From Nanobdellota archaeon (GTDB lineage: Archaea > Nanobdellota > Nanobdellia > Woesearchaeales > JAHIVG01), in NCBI GenBank assembly GCA_018816705.1, contig JAHIVG010000016.1:1-37606 (forward strand): 37,606 nucleotides of DNA, written 5' to 3'. Positions 30,902 through 37,606 of this stretch are shown here, one piece after another. Numbering within the stretch: the first letter of the stretch is position 1; each line of letters opens with the position of its first letter. A program made the translations under genes and the position numbers. The notes beneath the pieces were generated by a model. That model had not been told where the DNA came from. It was given only the letters and a program-made list of their open reading frames with translations, and did no database searches.

Positions 30902-31959
30902 TTGACATAAGCCTTGAGCTTCCTGCGCCTATCAGGGTGACGGAGCTTTCTCATTGCCTGCGCTTCTATCTGCCTCACCCTTTCGCGGGTAAGTCCCAGC
31001 TCCTTTCCAGCCTCTTCAAATGTCATTGATTCCTCGCCGAAATACCTCAATTCGATGACCTTTCTTTCCCTCCCACTGAGCTCATCCAGCATCTGCCTTA
31101 TGGTCCCTGAAAGCAGCGTCTCCATCAGCTCTTCCTCGGCACTGATGCCCTGAGAGGATAAGTTTTGAAAGGGGTTCCTCGAATCCTCATATTGCCAGCC
31201 CTCATCCATGGAAGGCCAGTTTTCCTTGTCCTCTTTCTTCTCGGCCACCCCGAGCTTCTGCCTGATCCTCCAGACCGCATATGTGATGAACTCATAGCCT
31301 TCCTTGTGGTCGAACCTTACCCCTGCGTCATGCATGGCTAAGAATGCATCCTCCACCAGGTCATCATTAGATACGCGCCTGCTAAAATAACTCTTAGCTA
31401 CCGAAATCCCAAATTTGAGGTTAGGCCTCACATAGTCCCAAGCTAGCTCATCAATATGATCCTTGGCAGCCCTTGCCTCGTAATATTCACCATTGCCTCT
31501 CTCCAATATCTTCTCGACAGTGTCATACACCTGTGAAGGTGAGAATATCTCTGCTGCCTTCTGCGCAAGCTCAAGATACTTGTCTGCTGGATCATCTCCG
31601 TCCATATCTTGGCAATCCTTATAGATGCCAGCCATCTCTTTCCAGGCCTGCTTCAGCCGTTCCTTGACATCCTTCTGGTCGCGGAAGGGCCGTCTAAGAA
31701 CGGTCTTTGATTCTTTCTTGCCTTCTAAAACCTTTGTTGTGAGTTGTTCAAGCCTCTCATACAGTCCATGACCCATAACGGCAGAATACATCACTTCCCT
31801 GAGGATATCCATGCTTTCCCCTATCCTGGTGCGGTCTTCCAGGGTCAGATATCCTCCCTTGCTTTCCCTGACAGCGCCTTCACATTGGAAACCCAAGGGT
31901 GTTATTAGAAGCAATCTTGGTATTCCAGGACTTTGTACCCTTTCCGATGTCATCTTCAT
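30898..31959 (-). CDS. Sigma-70-like protein 1 (regions 2 and 4), N-terminus uncertain
   Basis: The 353-residue frame has an N-terminal domain with GLYERLEQLTTKVLEGK (65-81), shared with the next sigma gene. Sigma region 2 follows at about 173-236: RPNLKFGISVAKSYFSRR, DLVEDAFLAMHDAGVRFDH and EFITYAVWRIRQKL, matching 2.1-2.4. Region 4 is at about 285-345 (LSGRERKVIELRYFGEESMT; LGLTRERVRQIEAQAMRKLR) with a bacterial helix-turn-helix. Region 3 is missing or replaced by a short acidic linker. No promoter or good ribosome site precedes the first ATG at 31959. A frame from 32062 to 31880 with its own TATA box overlaps it in another frame, so the true N-terminus may involve a frameshift. An internal start at 31812 (AGGGGA before ATG) is also possible. 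Confidence 0.85.
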   Translation of the reverse strand: MKMTSERVQSPGIPRLLLITPLGFQCEGAVRESKGGYLTLEDRTRIGESMDILREVMYSAVMGHGLYERLEQLTTKVLEGKKESKTVLRRPFRDQKDVKERLKQAWKEMAGIYKDCQDMDGDDPADKYLELAQKAAEIFSPSQVYDTVEKILERGNGEYYEARAAKDHIDELAWDYVRPNLKFGISVAKSYFSRRVSNDDLVEDAFLAMHDAGVRFDHKEGYEFITYAVWRIRQKLGVAEKKEDKENWPSMDEGWQYEDSRNPFQNLSSQGISAEEELMETLLSGTIRQMLDELSGRERKVIELRYFGEESMTFEEAGKELGLTRERVRQIEAQAMRKLRHPDRRRKLKAYVN

Positions 31960-32062
31960 CTTCGACTAGTTCATCCATTCCTAATATGGCCTGATCACTG
32001 GCTACATCATCCTTCCGTCTCTTCGCTTTTGTATAACTCACGAAATCACCCAATGTTACCAC
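31880..32062 (-). pseudogene. Possible frameshifted N-terminus of sigma-like gene 1
   Basis: A 60-codon frame starting at a GTG (VVTLGDFVSYTKAKRRKDDV...) follows a TATA box (32079-32087) at nearly leaderless distance. It ends inside the sigma-like gene, in the frame one base behind it. A +1 shift anywhere in 31880-31959 would join the two into one protein of about 390 residues. This may be programmed frameshifting, a mutation, an assembly error or a separate small leader gene. The sequence alone cannot tell which. Confidence 0.4.
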
Positions 32063-32078
32063 TGCTAAATAACAATCT

Positions 32079-32087
32079 ATTTATAAG
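32079..32087 (-). promoter_or_regulatory. TATA box upstream of sigma-like gene 1
   Basis: The minus strand reads CTTATAAAT, with a predicted start near 32057. It shows that a bacterial-type sigma gene is expressed from an archaeal promoter. Confidence 0.55.
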
Positions 32088-32108
32088 CCTTTCGGTCCTA
32101 TTTATAAA

Positions 32109-33710
32109 CTAAGAGTCCAATCCAGAATACTTCTTCTCGAGCGCGCGGCGCTTCCGTATCTTAGCCAGGGCCTTCTTCTCGATCTGCCTCACCCGCTCCC
32201 TTGAGAAGCCCATGGCCTTGCCTGTGTCTGTCAGGGTCTTCGGGATGCCGTCATTAATGCCGTATCTGATCCGCAAGACCTTCTCCTCTTTCCTTTCCAG
32301 GGCGCTGACGGCCATTTCGACCTCTCTCCTGTTGTCCTCCCTGACGAGACGGTCCTCTTGGTCCGGCTCGACACCCTCCATCAGGTCCAACATTTCCACG
32401 CCGCTTTCGGGGACCGGCTGTTCAAGGGACATTGGATCGAACTTACCATAGATAAGGTCGATGGCCAGCTCTATACTGGACAGGCTTTTACCCAGCTCCT
32501 GCTGCACCTCTTCAGGATAGGGCCATCTGTCCTCTTTCACCAAGTATCTCTGTACTATGCGATGCACATCCCTGGCAATGACATGTATATGGGACGGGAC
32601 CCTTATGGCATGCGAAAGGTCTGTAAGCCCCCTATTGATATTCTGCTTGATCCACCATGAGACATATGTACCGATAGACCATCCTTTCTTATAATCATTC
32701 CTCTCCACACCCTTGATCAGTCCCTTGTTGCCAAACTGCAAGATATCTGGGAACGGAAGACCTCTCGACTGGTATCTAGACCCGATCGTCACCACCAGGC
32801 GCATATTGTGCTCGATAAGGTCGTTTATCCTTGTCCTCAGCTCTTGCATAGACTCTTTCATATCAGGGCCGATGAGGTCCTCCAGGCTGTTCTTCCTGGT
32901 GAGGGCTTTTGTGTAGCTGTCCAAGACAGGCAATTTAAACGAGTCTAAAACTAGGGTAGCCAAGCTCTTATAACCCTCTTCAAGCTCGGTCCTCACATCT
33001 TGCCTCGTGCTGTCAGACCGGCTTCTATCATATATACTATGGAGCTCCTGGATATCCTTATACTGCCTCTTCACCTCTGTCCATTGTCGCATCAGCCATC
33101 GGGTCTTCTCATCCCTGTCTTTCCCCCGTGGGGACCTTCCGACATAGGTCGGTCGCGCCTTTCCCTCCTTGACCTTATCCACAAGCCTTTCGAGCCTCTC
33201 GTAAAGGCCTAGCTGGAGGGCGCCGATGTAGACGTTCCTCCTGGCCCAGTCTATCCGGGCTGCATGCCGCCTGGTCTGATAGCGCTTAAGCACAGGTGCG
33301 ATTCCAGCATTATCCATGACGAAACGGGTCTCGGAACCGACCTTCTTGGCCTGACCTTTGTTTGCCAAGGACCTTCTCCTGCTCGCGAGCACACGCATGT
33401 AGTCGATGTAGGCTGTCAGCAGCCTGTCTGTCGGCATGAATGGGCGCTCATCGCCGTTCACCTGCTGCTGCCTGATGTAGGCTGCCTTGTCCACTGTGAA
33501 GAAATGCCTGTCACGCTCCGGGACACGGCTTGCCTTCAAGAACTGCTCCAGGTCAATGTATCTCTTAGGGCCGCTATTGCACACGGCGTATAATAGAGCG
33601 CCGTGCACGCTGCCGTTCGTGATGAGAGAAAGAGGGTATTCATCTACAGGCATCCCCTGCTCCCTGAGCTCCTGCTCCTTATAGGTGTGCTGGAGGTTGA
33701 TCATGACCAT
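32109..33710 (-). CDS. Sigma-70-like protein 2 (regions 2, 3 and 4)
   Basis: This 533-residue protein has a 290-residue N-terminal extension containing GLYERLERLVDKVKEGK (168-184), which is shared with sigma-like protein 1. Region 2 is at about 295-362 (HNMRLVVTIGSRYQSRGLPF; GNKGLIKGVERNDYKKG; TYVSWWIKQNI) and keeps the promoter-melting aromatic SWWIKQ. Region 3 is at about 366-440 (AIRVPSHIHVIARDVHRIVQ), followed by an acidic SLEQPVPES...DLMEG stretch like the 3.2 finger. Region 4 is at about 465-523 (LERKEEKVLRIRYG; GFSRERVRQIEKKALAKIRK). This is a near-complete primary-type sigma layout. The ATG at 33710 is favoured over a TTG at 33719 because of the TATA box at 33736-33742. Confidence 0.9.
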   Translation of the reverse strand: MVMINLQHTYKEQELREQGMPVDEYPLSLITNGSVHGALLYAVCNSGPKRYIDLEQFLKASRVPERDRHFFTVDKAAYIRQQQVNGDERPFMPTDRLLTAYIDYMRVLASRRRSLANKGQAKKVGSETRFVMDNAGIAPVLKRYQTRRHAARIDWARRNVYIGALQLGLYERLERLVDKVKEGKARPTYVGRSPRGKDRDEKTRWLMRQWTEVKRQYKDIQELHSIYDRSRSDSTRQDVRTELEEGYKSLATLVLDSFKLPVLDSYTKALTRKNSLEDLIGPDMKESMQELRTRINDLIEHNMRLVVTIGSRYQSRGLPFPDILQFGNKGLIKGVERNDYKKGWSIGTYVSWWIKQNINRGLTDLSHAIRVPSHIHVIARDVHRIVQRYLVKEDRWPYPEEVQQELGKSLSSIELAIDLIYGKFDPMSLEQPVPESGVEMLDLMEGVEPDQEDRLVREDNRREVEMAVSALERKEEKVLRIRYGINDGIPKTLTDTGKAMGFSRERVRQIEKKALAKIRKRRALEKKYSGLDS

Positions 33711-33735
33711 TAACAGCAATGGGAGTTGAAAAAGG

Positions 33736-33742
33736 TATTTAA
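33736..33742 (-). promoter_or_regulatory. TATA box of sigma-like gene 2
   Basis: The minus strand reads TTAAATA, centred about 29 bp before the ATG at 33710, which suggests an almost leaderless transcript. Confidence 0.5.
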
Positions 33743-33751
33743 CGGTTGCGG

Positions 33752-34072
33752 TCAGATCGCCTTATCTATCTTCGCCTTGAGCTGGTCCTTGGGCATGAAG
33801 CCCATCATGCGCTCGACCTCTTTGCCGCCTTTGAGTATGATGAGGGTCGGGATGCTCCTGACCTCGAACTCATCAGCCAGGTCCTTGTTCTGGTCCACAT
33901 TGACCTTGACGAACTTGACCTTCCCCCCATATCCCTTGCTGGTCTCCTCGAAAACCGGAGCCAGCATCTTGCACGGCGGGCACCAGTCAGCGAAGAAATC
34001 CACTATGACAGGGATGTCTGATTGTTTCGCTTCTTTCTCGAAGTTCTCGCTCGTGAGTTCCATGATGATCAC
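33752..34072 (-). CDS. trxA: Thioredoxin
   Basis: This 106-residue protein has the thioredoxin fold and active site ADWCPPCK (C31, C34), the buried aspartate in IVDFFADW, and the cis-proline in RSIPTLII. CPPC instead of CGPC is common in archaeal thioredoxins and changes the redox potential. It has no signal peptide, so it reduces cytosolic disulfides. The ATG overlaps the slipin stop by ATGA; a second ATG three codons on (34063) is possible. Coupling to a membrane slipin suggests redox control at the membrane. Confidence 0.95.
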   Translation of the reverse strand: MIIMELTSENFEKEAKQSDIPVIVDFFADWCPPCKMLAPVFEETSKGYGGKVKFVKVNVDQNKDLADEFEVRSIPTLIILKGGKEVERMMGFMPKDQLKAKIDKAI

Positions 34073-34827
34073 CCTTTCTTCAGCTTGCCCTTCAAGGCGT
34101 TTACCATCTCCATCAGCTCCACCGGGATGCCGAGGATGACTGTGTTGGAGGCTGTCGGTCCTAGCCCGTCCAGGGTCTGGAGTGTACGGAGCTGCATGGC
34201 GCCTGGCTCTGTGTGCATCACCCTCGCTGCCTCTGCAAGGTTCTTTGCAGCCATCCTGTCCCCCTCTGCCTTTATGACCGTTGCTCTCTTCTCTCGCTCT
34301 GCAGCTGCCTGGCGGGACATGAGTCTCTTCAGGTCGTCAGGCACTTCCACGTCCTGCAGCTTTATCGATTGGATATCCAGTCCCCACTGGTCGGTCTCCT
34401 TGTCGACAATCTTCTGTATCTGGTTGCCGATGCGCTCCCTCTGGGTCAGCACCGTGTCCAGTTCCTCCTGACCGATTATGTCCCTGAGTGCGGTCTGGGC
34501 ATACTGTGAGATTGCGTATATGAAATCTTCGACCTTGATCACAGCCCAATCAGGCTTCTGCACCTTGTAATACACGACTCCATTGACCATTATCGGCACG
34601 TTATCCTTAGTCATGACCTGCTGCTTGTCTATGTCTAGTGTCCGGATCCTCAGGTCTATCCTTACCATGCGCTGGATGATGGGGAAGATTATCTTGAAGC
34701 CAGGCTGGTATGTGCCGGTGTATTTACCGAGCGTGAAGACCACGCCGTTCTCGTACTGGTTGAGAACTCTGATGCCGCTGATTATGTACAATAGTATAAG
34801 TCCGACAGGCCAATAATCGAATAACAT
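34069..34827 (-). CDS. Slipin/stomatin-like SPFH-domain membrane protein
   Basis: This 252-residue protein has one N-terminal membrane segment (YWPVGLILLYIISGI, about 5-19) and a full SPFH (band 7) domain. The domain runs from NQYENGVVFTLGKYTGTYQP through VNGVVYYKVQKPD and ALRDIIGQEELDTVLTQRER. A coiled-coil C-terminal helix follows (RQAAAEREKRATVIKAEGDR) and a hydrophobic tail. Prokaryotic slipins form membrane-bound oligomeric cages and are often paired with NfeD-type proteases; no NfeD gene is nearby, and a thioredoxin follows instead. The ATG at 34827 is supported by GGGGTGAT just upstream; a GTG at 34836 lies inside that site. Confidence 0.93.
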   Translation of the reverse strand: MLFDYWPVGLILLYIISGIRVLNQYENGVVFTLGKYTGTYQPGFKIIFPIIQRMVRIDLRIRTLDIDKQQVMTKDNVPIMVNGVVYYKVQKPDWAVIKVEDFIYAISQYAQTALRDIIGQEELDTVLTQRERIGNQIQKIVDKETDQWGLDIQSIKLQDVEVPDDLKRLMSRQAAAEREKRATVIKAEGDRMAAKNLAEAARVMHTEPGAMQLRTLQTLDGLGPTASNTVILGIPVELMEMVNALKGKLKKG

Positions 34828-34861
34828 ATCTATCACCCCGGATTGGCTTTATGAATGGTTG

Positions 34862-34869
34862 TATAAAAA
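34862..34869 (-). promoter_or_regulatory. TATA box of the slipin-thioredoxin operon
   Basis: The minus strand reads TTTTTATA, centred about 38 bp before the ATG at 34827, leaving a short leader of about 11 nt that contains the GGGGTGAT ribosome site. Confidence 0.5.
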
Positions 34870-34893
34870 GGTATTGTTTTTAGAAGTCGTCAC

Positions 34894-35217
34894 TCACATC
34901 CTTCCATCCTGCACCACAGGTGTTATAGAACCGTCTTCGTTTGTGTATCCTAATCTTCTTACATTTTCCAGGACATTCGCCGGTAAGATTCCCTTGGCAT
35001 CCTTCACGAGCTTGATATTCACACCCTCTGCAAAGACTTCGCCTTGAAGCAGCATCTCAAGCTGGTGGGTGCTTTCAGCAGTCAGGTGCTCCCTGATGGA
35101 ATCAGGCGGTATCAGATCCTTCTTAAGAACAAGTTCTCCAGTACGACTATTATAATGCCAAGCTACCGCGTTCTGGGCGTTGCCTTCCCCGTCGGTGTAT
35201 AGCCATATCCCCTTCAT
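34894..35217 (-). CDS. Uncharacterised small protein
   Basis: The ATG at 35217 gives a 107-residue protein (MKGIWLYTDGEGNAQNAVAW...). It begins with a beta hairpin and continues with helices (REHLTAESTHQLEMLLQGEV; ILPANVLENVRRLGY). It has no membrane segment, metal site or known motif. I prefer this start over the ATG at 35250 because the TATA box (35252-35259) would overlap the latter. It is divergent from the beta-helix gene and shares the split GTTGT/ACAAC control region. Confidence 0.65.
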   Translation of the reverse strand: MKGIWLYTDGEGNAQNAVAWHYNSRTGELVLKKDLIPPDSIREHLTAESTHQLEMLLQGEVFAEGVNIKLVKDAKGILPANVLENVRRLGYTNEDGSITPVVQDGRM

Positions 35218-35251
35218 GCGATCGCCGTTTGGGGAGGTAGGCTTTAGCATG

Positions 35252-35259
35252 TATTTAAA
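35252..35259 (-). promoter_or_regulatory. TATA box of the small unknown gene
   Basis: The minus strand reads TTTAAATA. It lies 9 nt from the GTTGT half-site at 35264-35268. Confidence 0.55.
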
Positions 35260-35263
35260 GCTT

Positions 35264-35294
35264 GTTGTGTTAATTTTTAACGTGAAAAAACAAC
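35264..35294. promoter_or_regulatory. Split GTTGT-N21-ACAAC site between divergent promoters
   Basis: GTTGT (35264-35268) and ACAAC (35290-35294) are 21 nt apart, 11 nt (one helical turn) more than at the three N10 sites. Each half lies about 9 nt from the TATA box it faces (35252-35259 and 35299-35306), the same geometry as elsewhere. An inner palindrome, GTTAA-TTT-TTAAC (35269-35281), lies between the halves. Confidence 0.5.
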
Positions 35295-35298
35295 AATA

Positions 35299-35306
35299 TT
35301 TATAAA
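35299..35306 (+). promoter_or_regulatory. TATA box of the beta-helix gene
   Basis: TTTATAAA predicts a start near 35329, giving a 12-nt leader that carries the GGGTGAT ribosome site before the ATG at 35341. Confidence 0.65.
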
Positions 35307-35340
35307 AGCAGAAAGAACTCTTTGCTCGGGTGATGTGCAG

Positions 35341-37606
35341 ATGAAGAAACTCATATTTCCGGTTGTGTTAGTGCTCAGCATCAGCTTGGCTTACGCCGCG
35401 AATTGCGGCGGGGCGGTGGCTTGTAATTGCGGGGACACTTTAACTTCTGACCATACGATGTGGTATGATTTGACTGGGTGTGGTGGTAATGCTATCAATT
35501 TCGGTGGCACTGATATCGCTCTTAACTGTAATGGTCATTCCATAAGCGGCACTCCAGGAGGATATGGCATCAATATTCCAGCAAACAACAACTATGGATT
35601 GATAACAAATTGCCACATATCAAATTTTTCTGAGGGCATCCACATTGGAGCATGGTATTTTAATGTGATTAATAATGATATCCAGGATAGTAATATTGCC
35701 ATTTCCATAAGCCATTCTAATTATAATACAATAATTGATAACTTGATTCATAATAGCATGACTGGATTGAATTTATATGATTCAAAATATAACGAAATCC
35801 ATGATAATCATATTAACGGCCACACAGAGGGTGTACATTTTCAAACCCTTTCAGGTGAGAATACGTTTTCGAACAATTATTTCAATAATAACGTTGTTCA
35901 AGTAAATCCCGGAGGAAATGGCAATAGTTGGGATTATAATAGCGTCGGTAACTATTGGGATGACTTCATCGACAATTCAGGGTATCCTGATTATTATGAA
36001 ATCAATCCTTCGAACATTGATCATTATCCATTAAATAACTATTGTGGTCAAGTTGTAACAGAAGATATCATTCTCATTGAGGACGTCCTCTCCTGCCCTG
36101 GGCACGGCCTGGTCGTCGGGGCGGACGGGGTTGAGATCGATTGTGCAGGACGCATGATATCTGGCACAGCTGCTTCTGGCTATGCGGGGATATATGTTGA
36201 GGGCTTTGATGATGTGAAATTGAAGGACTGCGAGATCGTGAATTTCTACCACGGCATAAAGCTCAGGGACAGCCAGTACAGCGTCATCACCAGCAATGAC
36301 ATCCACGACACATCCATCGGCGTCACCGTCTCATACTACAGCCGCGATAACCTTGTACACGGCAACAGTCTGTATAATAATAACGACGATGGCTTGTACC
36401 TAGACAACAACTGCAACCGCAACAACCTCACCAACAACACCATCAGCCACAACAGCGACGTCGGGATATATCTCGTGACCAACTGCCAGAACAACAGGAT
36501 ATCCGACAACGATATCCACTCAAACCTCGATGACGGGATAGAATTCAACGGAGGCAGTAACTATAATGTCATTTACGGCAACCGTATCCATGATCACATC
36601 GATGACGGCTTCTGGATACAAGGCAATTCAAGGTATAACACCTTCTTCGACAACATTTTGTATGCCAACGGCGACAACGCCTATGAGGACTCGACCTCGA
36701 ACAGCAACAGCTGGAACAGCACCATAGGGAATGACTGGGACGACTTCGCAAGCAACCCGGGCTATCCTTACACCTATGAGATCGCAGGACCGGGAGACGG
36801 AGTGGACTATCACCCTGTGGGCGCAGATGAAGTCCCGCAGTGCGGCTCCACAATCACGACAGACACAACCTTGACCGAAGACCTCCTCGACTGCCCCGGT
36901 CACGGCCTTATCATCGGGACTGACAACATCACCCTGGACTGCATGGGCCATTGGATAATGGGAGAAGGCTTCAACATGCATGGCATAAGGATAGAAGCAG
37001 ACCATACAACGGTCAGGAACTGCAACGTGGAGTTCTTCAGGGGCATAGTGGTGCACGGCCAGCACAACCTCATCGAAGGGAACTATGTGCAGAATGCCGA
37101 TGGCGCGATGTTCACGAATCCGGGATATGACCATAACACTTTCCGTGACAATGAGGCCACAGGCAGTTACTACGGCATAAACCTGGACTCAAACTATAAT
37201 ATCATGACCGGAAACATCCTGCACGGAAACGACCCGTATGACCTCCACGTAAGTCCCATCGATGCCACGGGCAACCTGATATACGGCAACGACTTCGGGC
37301 CGAACGTACATGAGGCCGAGAGCGGCAACATGTGGAACCTCAGTACAGTAGGGAACCTCTGGTCAGACTTCGAGAGCAACCCGGGCTACCCGACGCATTA
37401 CGAAGTCCCGGGACCAGGGAACGGAGTGGACTGGCACCCGCTGAATTACGTGCCTGACCAGTTCATCGACCTCTACCTAACCTGTGATGACATCTTCCTC
37501 AGCGAGGACGATGTCCTGATAAACACGACCGTGACGATAACCGCGCTGATCCACAACGACCTTCAGGACAACCCAGAGAGCTTCGTGGTGAGGTTCTACT
37601 CAGGTC
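35341..37606 (+). CDS. Secreted right-handed beta-helix (NosD/CASH-like) surface protein, 3' end outside window
   Basis: At least 755 codons are open to the window edge. The N-terminus MKKLIFPVVLVLSISLAYA is a signal peptide. Three similar modules follow. Each starts with a Cys-containing cap (CNCGDTLTSD; CGQVVTEDIILIEDVLSCPG; CGSTITTDTTLTEDLLDCPG) and a 'LDC.GH.I.G' strand, continues as PbH1-type beta-helix coils rich in Asn (NNLTNNTISHNSDVGIYLVT), and ends in a fixed 'GN.W.DF..N.GYP..YE...G.G.D.HP' block. The end of the window enters an Ig/CARDB-like domain (VLINTTVTITALIHNDLQDN). Such proteins bind or cleave polysaccharides or act as surface adhesins; no catalytic site is evident. The starting codons are A+T-rich, while modules two and three are G+C-rich. 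Confidence 0.85.
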   Translation, partial: MKKLIFPVVLVLSISLAYAANCGGAVACNCGDTLTSDHTMWYDLTGCGGNAINFGGTDIALNCNGHSISGTPGGYGINIPANNNYGLITNCHISNFSEGIHIGAWYFNVINNDIQDSNIAISISHSNYNTIIDNLIHNSMTGLNLYDSKYNEIHDNHINGHTEGVHFQTLSGENTFSNNYFNNNVVQVNPGGNGNSWDYNSVGNYWDDFIDNSGYPDYYEINPSNIDHYPLNNYCGQVVTEDIILIEDVLSCPGHGLVVGADGVEIDCAGRMISGTAASGYAGIYVEGFDDVKLKDCEIVNFYHGIKLRDSQYSVITSNDIHDTSIGVTVSYYSRDNLVHGNSLYNNNDDGLYLDNNCNRNNLTNNTISHNSDVGIYLVTNCQNNRISDNDIHSNLDDGIEFNGGSNYNVIYGNRIHDHIDDGFWIQGNSRYNTFFDNILYANGDNAYEDSTSNSNSWNSTIGNDWDDFASNPGYPYTYEIAGPGDGVDYHPVGADEVPQCGSTITTDTTLTEDLLDCPGHGLIIGTDNITLDCMGHWIMGEGFNMHGIRIEADHTTVRNCNVEFFRGIVVHGQHNLIEGNYVQNADGAMFTNPGYDHNTFRDNEATGSYYGINLDSNYNIMTGNILHGNDPYDLHVSPIDATGNLIYGNDFGPNVHEAESGNMWNLSTVGNLWSDFESNPGYPTHYEVPGPGNGVDWHPLNYVPDQFIDLYLTCDDIFLSEDDVLINTTVTITALIHNDLQDNPESFVVRFYSG

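Noticed and set aside
34846-34885. GTTGT at 34858-34862 upstream of the slipin gene as a further operator
   Set aside because: There is no ACAAC partner at 10 or 21 nt, and the half-site overlaps the TATA region, not the position seen at the other sites.
36031-37379. Several minus-strand open frames opposite the beta-helix gene
   Set aside because: They are shadows of an Asn/Asp-rich repetitive coding sequence and have no start signals.

Overview
The window comes from an archaeon. It carries an archaeal family B DNA polymerase with a C-terminal PCNA-binding tail, a TrmB-type regulator and a slipin. Most transcription units have a TATA box (TTTATAAA or TTTAAATA) centred about 26-28 bp before a start codon, a mix of leaderless and GGTGAT-type Shine-Dalgarno starts, and many ATGA stop/start overlaps. 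The large secreted Ig-like and beta-helix proteins fit uncultured DPANN-like archaea, but the lineage cannot be fixed from the sequence alone. No rRNA, tRNA or CRISPR array was seen.

Layout. 1-1063: start of a secreted-protein gene on the minus strand, then a complete DDE-transposase insertion sequence. 1068-3472: a secreted multi-Ig-domain protein and an overlapping small gene. 3469-5799: DNA polymerase B. 5870-28013: about 22 kb of minus-strand genes, nearly all overlapping by 4 nt. In transcription order these are a coiled-coil protein, an AAA+ ATPase, a MoxR-type ATPase, a vWA protein with an HEIGH metallopeptidase motif and a second coiled-coil protein. A TrmB-like regulator and an SBF-family transporter follow, then a lactate/malate-dehydrogenase-like domain fused to a predicted beta-propeller, a PP2C phosphatase, a Ser/Thr kinase, six TPR proteins, a beta-propeller protein and an unknown protein. 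28190-30499: a small membrane-anchored protein, a 122-bp foldback MITE, and a three-gene unit ending in a predicted nuclease. 30749-33710: a zinc ribbon and two bacterial-type sigma-70-like proteins. 33752-34827: thioredoxin and slipin. 34894-37606: a small unknown gene diverging from a large secreted beta-helix protein that runs off the window.

The most interesting part is the 22-kb cluster. The eight proteins encoded downstream of the kinase all begin with a related amphipathic peptide, roughly P-[LI]-E-[DTE]-[DE]-L-x-x-[KR]-[LIV]-x-x-[LM]-[LM], fused to TPR, propeller or unknown domains. A ninth copy is a free-standing 23-codon mini-gene. I infer a common docking or recruitment signal that gathers these proteins into one phosphorylation-controlled assembly with the MoxR/vWA machinery. 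The cluster resembles known MoxR-vWA and kinase-PP2C-vWA modules, but I do not recognise this combination.

A second signal is a GTTGT-N10-ACAAC palindrome, found three times about 8-10 nt upstream of TATA-like elements, in front of the AAA/vWA operon, the membrane-anchored gene and the nuclease operon. A split version (N21) lies between the divergent promoters at 35252-35306. This suggests one regulon across 28.0-37.6 kb. The third is the pair of sigma-70-like genes with archaeal promoters, which share an extra N-terminal domain.
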